From contig CAJXIK010000034.1 in assembly GCA_913054445.1 (NCBI GenBank), forward strand, positions 1-11,659: 11,659 nt of DNA, written 5' to 3'. A program made the translations under genes and the position numbers. This stretch comes from an uncultured Bermanella sp. GTDB lineage: Bacteria > Pseudomonadota > Gammaproteobacteria > Pseudomonadales > Oceanobacteraceae. The notes under the pieces are model-generated. The model did not search any database and was not told where the DNA came from. It worked only from the letters and a program-made list of their open reading frames with translations. This document shows positions 7,143 to 11,659 of this stretch, one piece after another; the first letter of the stretch is position 1, and each line of letters begins with the position of its first letter.

Positions 7143-10100
7143 CTAGCTGTGTTTAAATAACCAGATGCGCATGATCGACAATAGTTTGTCAAAATCGATG
7201 GGCTTCACTAGATATTCCGACGCGCCCGCCGCTAGGCATTTATCACGATCTTCCTGCATGGCTTTGGCGGTGAGGGCGACGATGGGCACATCCTTATATT
7301 GCTGCATCTTGCGGATGTGACGGGTGGCCTCGTAGCCGTCCATGACGGGCATCATAATGTCCATCAACACCAATTCATAGTCACCGTCTTTATTGAGTTG
7401 TTCCAACGCTTCCTGACCATGTTTGGCCATTTCCACATTCAACCCCACCTCTATAAGCTTTTTAGAGAGGGCATAGGTATTGCGCATGTCGTCGTCCACC
7501 AGCAGGATTTTTCTGTCTTTGAGCATGGCGTCTTCGTCGTGCAACATGCGGATGGTCTGCTGCGTGCCATTTTGTAGCTTTGTTTCTATGCTATGCATAA
7601 ACAGCGAGGTTTCATCCAAGAGTCGCTCCGGTGAGCCCGCACCTTTCACCACGATGCTGGCGCTGTATTTTTCTAGCTGAGCATTTTCATCGTCGCTTAA
7701 TTCCTTGCCGGTATAAATAATGATAGGCGGCAGCGCCCGTGATTGCTGTTCGTTAATTTGTTTAAGCACCTCAAAGCCGCTGATGTCGGGCAGGCCAATG
7801 TCGAGTATGACGCAGTCGTATTCATTAAATAGAATCTCTTTGATGGCATCTTTGCCGCTGGCCACACAGGTGATGGCGCTGGCACTGCTCTTCAACAAGC
7901 CCGCCACGGCGCGTTGGCTGCCTTTGTCATCTTCTACAATAAGGATTTTGCGCGCGTCGCTCTTGCCGATGCTGGCAATCTCGACCAACACGCTATTTAA
8001 CTGTTGCTCCATCACCGGCTTCATCAGAAAACCCATGGCCCCTTGCTGCAATATTTTATGGTGAGCCTCATCATGGCCAGAAATAATTTGTACCGGAATA
8101 TGGCGAGTGCGCAGATTAAATTTAAGCTGTTCCAAGACATGATGACCATCGATGTCGGGCAGGCCTATATCCAATAAAATACCGCTGGGTTGAAATTGAG
8201 TGGCCAACAATAAGCCACTGCGGCCGTCCCCGGCCACGAGGCATTTGTAGTCGTTGTTGCGACCATGATTGCGTAAAATTTTAGCGAATTTTTTATCGTC
8301 ATCTATGATCAATAGAATCTTGTCGGTGGCAATGATGTTGCGTCTGTCGTCGCCGATAAACTGCTCACTCGCGGGGGCGACCTCGCTAACAGGCGCGGCG
8401 CTCGCCCGAAGCGGCCCACTGAGCGGCGCTAGCATGCCCTCATTCACCTTGGCGGAAGCACTGTGCTGCGCGTCATGGGCTCGGCCTCGGGCCTGCGCCA
8501 CCGTCTCGGCACTGAGCTCTTTAGGCAGGTACAGGGTAAAAGTGCTGCCTGCCCCTTCCTCACTGCAAACCTGTATCTCGCCGCCTAGCAGGCGCGCCAG
8601 TTCCTTGGAAATCGTCAGCCCTAGGCCGGTGCCGCCGTAACGGCGACTGGTGGAGCCGTCTTGCTGCTGAAACGCCTCGAAGATGGCCTGTTGCTTATCC
8701 AGCGGTATACCCACTCCTGTGTCGATAACGGCGAAGGCCATGGCCGACTCCGAATCGAGCCGAGCGTGCTGAAACACCACGTCGTCGCTCGGACTCATTA
8801 TTTTTAGGGTAACGCTGCCTCGTTCGGTAAATTTCATGGCATTAGAGAGCAGGTTTTTAAGAATCTGCTCAATCCTCTGAGCGTCGCCGATCATCGTCGC
8901 CGGTAAGTTGCGGGCTATTTCTATGCCGAACTGTAGAGACCTGTCCGTCGCCAACGGATCAAACATGCGTTGTAAGTTGCGGCTCATGGCGTCTAAGTTA
9001 AGCGACTCTATGTGGACGCTTAACATGCCCGCCTCTACCTTACTGAGATCCATGATGTCGTTGATGAGGGCCAACAAGTCATGGCCGCCATCTGATATCA
9101 CCATGGCATCTTCCACCTGCTCTGCGCTCAGGTTGCCCTGTTTATTATCTGCCAGGCTCTTGGAGAGCAGCAACAAACTGTTGAGCGGGGTTCTTAGCTC
9201 ATGACTCATGTTGGCCAGAAATTCCGACTTGTATTGGCTCGCCAACACCAGTTGCTGCGCCTTCACTTCCAACTCTTGTTTGGCCTGCTCTACCTTTTCT
9301 TTTTGTTGCTGCAAGGCCTGCTGTTTTTCTTCAAGTTCTTCGTTGGAGACCTGCAACTCTTCCGACTGCTGTTTAAGCTCTTCTTCGGAGTGCTTGAGCC
9401 TTTGGGTCTGTGCTAGCAGGTCGTCGTTGGCCGTGGTTAATTCCTCCTGCTGTGAGCGTAGCTGTTCCTCTTGGGTCTGCGATTGTTTAAGCAGTGCTTC
9501 GGTGTGCATGTTCGCCAAGATTGCATTGAAGATCACGCCGATATTATTTTCCACCTGTTCCATGAGCGCACGCTGCAAGGGACTAAAACACTGGCTGGAA
9601 GCAATTTCCACCACCGCCAATAGCTGACCCTCGAAAACAACGGGAAAAAGCATAATATTATTGGGGCGCACGCTGCCTGACGCGGAGGAAATACGAATGT
9701 AATCGCTCGGTGCATTTTCCAGCAGGATGGATTTTTTTTCTAGGGCACTCTGCCCCACTAGCCCCTCTCCCAGTGAAAACTGCTGAGGCACATCGTCATG
9801 CGCTTGATAGGCGTAAGATCCTAACAAGCATAAACGGGTTGGCTGCCCCGCATGCTGTTGGCTCTGATAAAAAAGCCCAAGATGCGCCCCCACCATGGGC
9901 ACCAGTTCATTCATGAGCACCTCGGCACAGGCTTGCAGGTCCTTCAGCCCAGACAGCCGAGCGCTGATAACGGAAAAATTCGTTTTCACCCAATCCTGCC
10001 CTTCTAGTTGGCTGCGCTGCTGCTCTAGGTTTTGGCTATTATTCCTTAAGCTGCTGGCTACTCGCAGCAACACGATGGCCATGGCTAAGATAGTGAGGGC

Positions 10101-11498
10101 CCCTAGCACAGAGATCCACAGGGATACTTTTGAACTGAACTTGGCCTGCGCCTGCCTTTGCCCCATGAGCCTAATTTCTACGTGTTTAAAGTCTTCCAGC
10201 AACACCCGCAGCCGATCCATAATTTTCTTGCCAGTCTGCAATTCGATTAAGGCCACCACGTCATTAATGCTGGTGCCGTGCCTGTCCATGTCGTTACGCA
10301 GGGCTATTTCGGGCAGCCCAGCTTGCTCGCGCCACGCCTTGGCATTGTCACTCAAGCGATTAATGAGCCGACGGGCATGATGAATGCCATAGGCATGGTT
10401 GACCATGTTCGTCAATTTCGTAAAGTCTTCTTGCAATGAAGCGCTGCCAGCTATGTAAGGGGCCAGAAACGACTGTTTGCCGGTAATTAGAAATCCCCTT
10501 TGGCCGGTCTCTTGGTCCACCATGTCCTTGGCGATGGCCAGCAAGGTATTTTGCGCCTCTTGATTATTGGCCGCCGCAAAGCGGGCGTTGATGCTGCTGG
10601 CTTGTTTCCGGAAGCGGTCCAGAATATTTTTCCCTTTGCCTTGGCTCAGCACGCTGGAGATAGTGTTAAAAGATTGCGTGCCGTTATTAACCGCCTCGCG
10701 CAGGGCTATTTCCGGCTTGGCCGCCTCTTCACGCCAGGCATGCGCGAGCGTCTTGAGCGCCTCCATGTCGTTGAGCATCATCTGCCGATCATAGGCGTTA
10801 TCCACCACATCATGCAGTTGGGCTATGTGGCTATTGACCTGACTGGCGCCGAGAGTAAAGGGGGCTAAAAATGCTTCCTCGCCGGTGATGAGAAAACCCC
10901 GCTGACCGGTTTCTTGATCCACCATATCTTTCGCGATGGCCAGCACGAGATTTCTGGCGATGTGATTGCCCGCCTCGGAAAACAAGGTATCTAAGCTGTC
11001 GAGGTCTTGGCGTATATTATCGAGAATACCCTTGCCGACCCCTTCCCGTAAGCGTTGCTGTAGCAGCTCCGCGGTGACCGTGCCGGTCGCCACCTGACGG
11101 CGAGTGTGTATTTCCACATGAGCGGCCTCTTCGAGCCAGTCATTGATGAGCTGCTCAATCTTTTCTATTTTTTTTACCTGACCTGGGTTGTCACTCACTA
11201 GGTCTTTCGTATCATCTATTTTCTTGATGAGCTTTTGCTGAGCGTCGACATAGGGTTGCAGAAACGCTTCCTTGCCGGTAATTAAAAAACCCCGTTCGCC
11301 GGTTTCTAGGTCAACAACCAACTTCTCAATTTCACTGGTGGATGAGATCACCTGCTGAGTGTGAGCCACCCAGGCCTGATTATCCAACAAGGAGGACAGC
11401 CCATAAAAGCTGGTAAAGCCATAGACGCTCACCAGCACCACAGGCACCACACTCCACAGGGTCGAACTGGGAATAGAGGCAAGAAATTTAAAGTTCAT
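7143..11498 (-). CDS. Giant membrane hybrid kinase: CHASE3 x3-GAF-HisKA-HATPase-REC x3
   Basis: This 1451-residue inner-membrane sensor begins with a signal-anchor helix (about 13-35). Three consecutive CHASE3-type periplasmic modules follow, marked by ETGERGFLITG (65-75) and ETGQRGFLITG (196-206 and 330-340), then a second membrane helix (458-482). The cytoplasmic part has a GAF domain (about 505-660), a glutamate/glutamine-rich coiled coil (672-750), HisKA with H766 in NMSHELRTP, and an ATPase domain with NLLSNAMKF (882-890), DTGVGI (926-931) and GGTGLGL (955-961). After an alanine-rich linker (995-1055) come receivers with D1110, D1233 and D1380. The first uses S1140 where Thr is usual. 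The second has KGAGSP instead of the Lys-Pro motif. The third is canonical (K1432). AGGA five bases before the ATG supports the start. The ligand is unknown; the CHASE3 modules point to an envelope signal. The protein heads an operon with the methyltransferase. Confidence 0.95.
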   Translation of the reverse strand: MNFKFLASIPSSTLWSVVPVVLVSVYGFTSFYGLSSLLDNQAWVAHTQQVISSTSEIEKLVVDLETGERGFLITGKEAFLQPYVDAQQKLIKKIDDTKDLVSDNPGQVKKIEKIEQLINDWLEEAAHVEIHTRRQVATGTVTAELLQQRLREGVGKGILDNIRQDLDSLDTLFSEAGNHIARNLVLAIAKDMVDQETGQRGFLITGEEAFLAPFTLGASQVNSHIAQLHDVVDNAYDRQMMLNDMEALKTLAHAWREEAAKPEIALREAVNNGTQSFNTISSVLSQGKGKNILDRFRKQASSINARFAAANNQEAQNTLLAIAKDMVDQETGQRGFLITGKQSFLAPYIAGSASLQEDFTKLTNMVNHAYGIHHARRLINRLSDNAKAWREQAGLPEIALRNDMDRHGTSINDVVALIELQTGKKIMDRLRVLLEDFKHVEIRLMGQRQAQAKFSSKVSLWISVLGALTILAMAIVLLRVASSLRNNSQNLEQQRSQLEGQDWVKTNFSVISARLSGLKDLQACAEVLMNELVPMVGAHLGLFYQSQQHAGQPTRLCLLGSYAYQAHDDVPQQFSLGEGLVGQSALEKKSILLENAPSDYIRISSASGSVRPNNIMLFPVVFEGQLLAVVEIASSQCFSPLQRALMEQVENNIGVIFNAILANMHTEALLKQSQTQEEQLRSQQEELTTANDDLLAQTQRLKHSEEELKQQSEELQVSNEELEEKQQALQQQKEKVEQAKQELEVKAQQLVLASQYKSEFLANMSHELRTPLNSLLLLSKSLADNKQGNLSAEQVEDAMVISDGGHDLLALINDIMDLSKVEAGMLSVHIESLNLDAMSRNLQRMFDPLATDRSLQFGIEIARNLPATMIGDAQRIEQILKNLLSNAMKFTERGSVTLKIMSPSDDVVFQHARLDSESAMAFAVIDTGVGIPLDKQQAIFEAFQQQDGSTSRRYGGTGLGLTISKELARLLGGEIQVCSEEGAGSTFTLYLPKELSAETVAQARGRAHDAQHSASAKVNEGMLAPLSGPLRASAAPVSEVAPASEQFIGDDRRNIIATDKILLIIDDDKKFAKILRNHGRNNDYKCLVAGDGRSGLLLATQFQPSGILLDIGLPDIDGHHVLEQLKFNLRTRHIPVQIISGHDEAHHKILQQGAMGFLMKPVMEQQLNSVLVEIASIGKSDARKILIVEDDKGSQRAVAGLLKSSASAITCVASGKDAIKEILFNEYDCVILDIGLPDISGFEVLKQINEQQSRALPPIIIYTGKELSDDENAQLEKYSASIVVKGAGSPERLLDETSLFMHSIETKLQNGTQQTIRMLHDEDAMLKDRKILLVDDDMRNTYALSKKLIEVGLNVEMAKHGQEALEQLNKDGDYELVLMDIMMPVMDGYEATRHIRKMQQYKDVPIVALTAKAMQEDRDKCLAAGASEYLVKPIDFDKLLSIMRIWLFKHS
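10158..11357 (-). repeat. Three tandem CHASE3 modules encoded in the sensor kinase
   Basis: Three units of about 131-134 codons repeat along the periplasmic region. The second and third share LAIAKDMVDQETGQRGFLIT exactly. At the DNA level (10881-10943 against 10479-10541) they differ at about 11 of 61 positions, mostly synonymous. That pattern fits an old internal duplication held by selection on the protein rather than a recent copy. The first unit is more diverged. Confidence 0.8.
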
Positions 11499-11569
11499 GG
11501 TTTTCCTAGGCGTGAGTTCAACTTAGAGATGCATCAACAAAGGTTTGGAGTTAAATACATGCAATCCGC

Positions 11570-11617
11570 TTGCCCACAGGGCAATCGCATTAAAATAAGC
11601 ACAGGGGGCAATCTGTG
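11570..11617. promoter_or_regulatory. Repeat-rich leader upstream of the sensor kinase operon
   Basis: In the 161 bases before the kinase start there is an inverted repeat TTGCCC-ACA-GGGCAA (11570-11584). A direct repeat reads CACAGGGCAATC (11575-11586) and CACAGGGGGCAATC (11600-11613), with a further GCAATC at 11561. CACAG and CTGTG (11600-11617) form a second inverted repeat. The density suggests binding sites for a regulator near the operon promoter. No convincing -35/-10 pair was identified, and the rest of this stretch shows no gene. Confidence 0.35.
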
Positions 11618-11659
11618 GAGTCCGCCTGATCAAAGTTGGGTTTAGTGCTTTTTTAGGTC

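Noticed and set aside
9208..9627. 139-codon plus-strand ORF rich in serine and cysteine.
   Set aside because: It is the antisense shadow of the Glu/Gln-rich coiled coil of the sensor kinase. Its composition (Cys/Ser runs) follows from the complement of those codons.

Overview
The window looks like chromosomal DNA of a gammaproteobacterium of moderate GC content, probably a free-living or marine aerobe. I cannot name a genus. The inference rests on the alternative cytochrome c oxidase subunits with two tandem subunit III genes, the style of the large CHASE3/GAF hybrid kinase, and a small membrane protein typical of pseudomonad-like gammaproteobacteria. No tRNA, rRNA, CRISPR array, insertion sequence or phage gene is visible.

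Region 1 (1-1816, plus strand) is the 3' part of a terminal oxidase operon: two different five-helix subunit III proteins followed by a small three-helix subunit IV. This is the tail order of coxMNOP(Q)-type alternative aa3 oxidases. Subunits II and I are expected just upstream of the window. Region 2 (1884-2450, minus strand) is a conserved two-helix membrane protein of unknown role with its own extended -10 promoter. Region 3 (2690-4390, plus strand) is the oddest gene. It is clearly homologous to acetoacetyl-CoA synthetase over about 520 residues, but the ATP-binding loop and the second nucleotide motif are replaced and the whole C-terminal domain is absent. It is probably a pseudoenzyme or a decaying gene.

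Region 4 (4358-11498, all minus strand) is a sensory operon transcribed right to left. A 1451-residue membrane hybrid histidine kinase (three tandem CHASE3 domains, GAF, coiled coil, kinase, three receivers) is followed 23 bases later by a CheR-type methyltransferase. After a 185-base gap comes a REC-kinase-REC protein. Together these carry two kinase cores and five receivers, but no CheB methylesterase, HPt protein or DNA-binding output is in the window. The likely working model is an envelope sensor whose signal passes among receivers and is tuned by methylation. The last gene converges on, and overlaps by 33 bases, the synthetase-like gene, leaving no room for a terminator between them.
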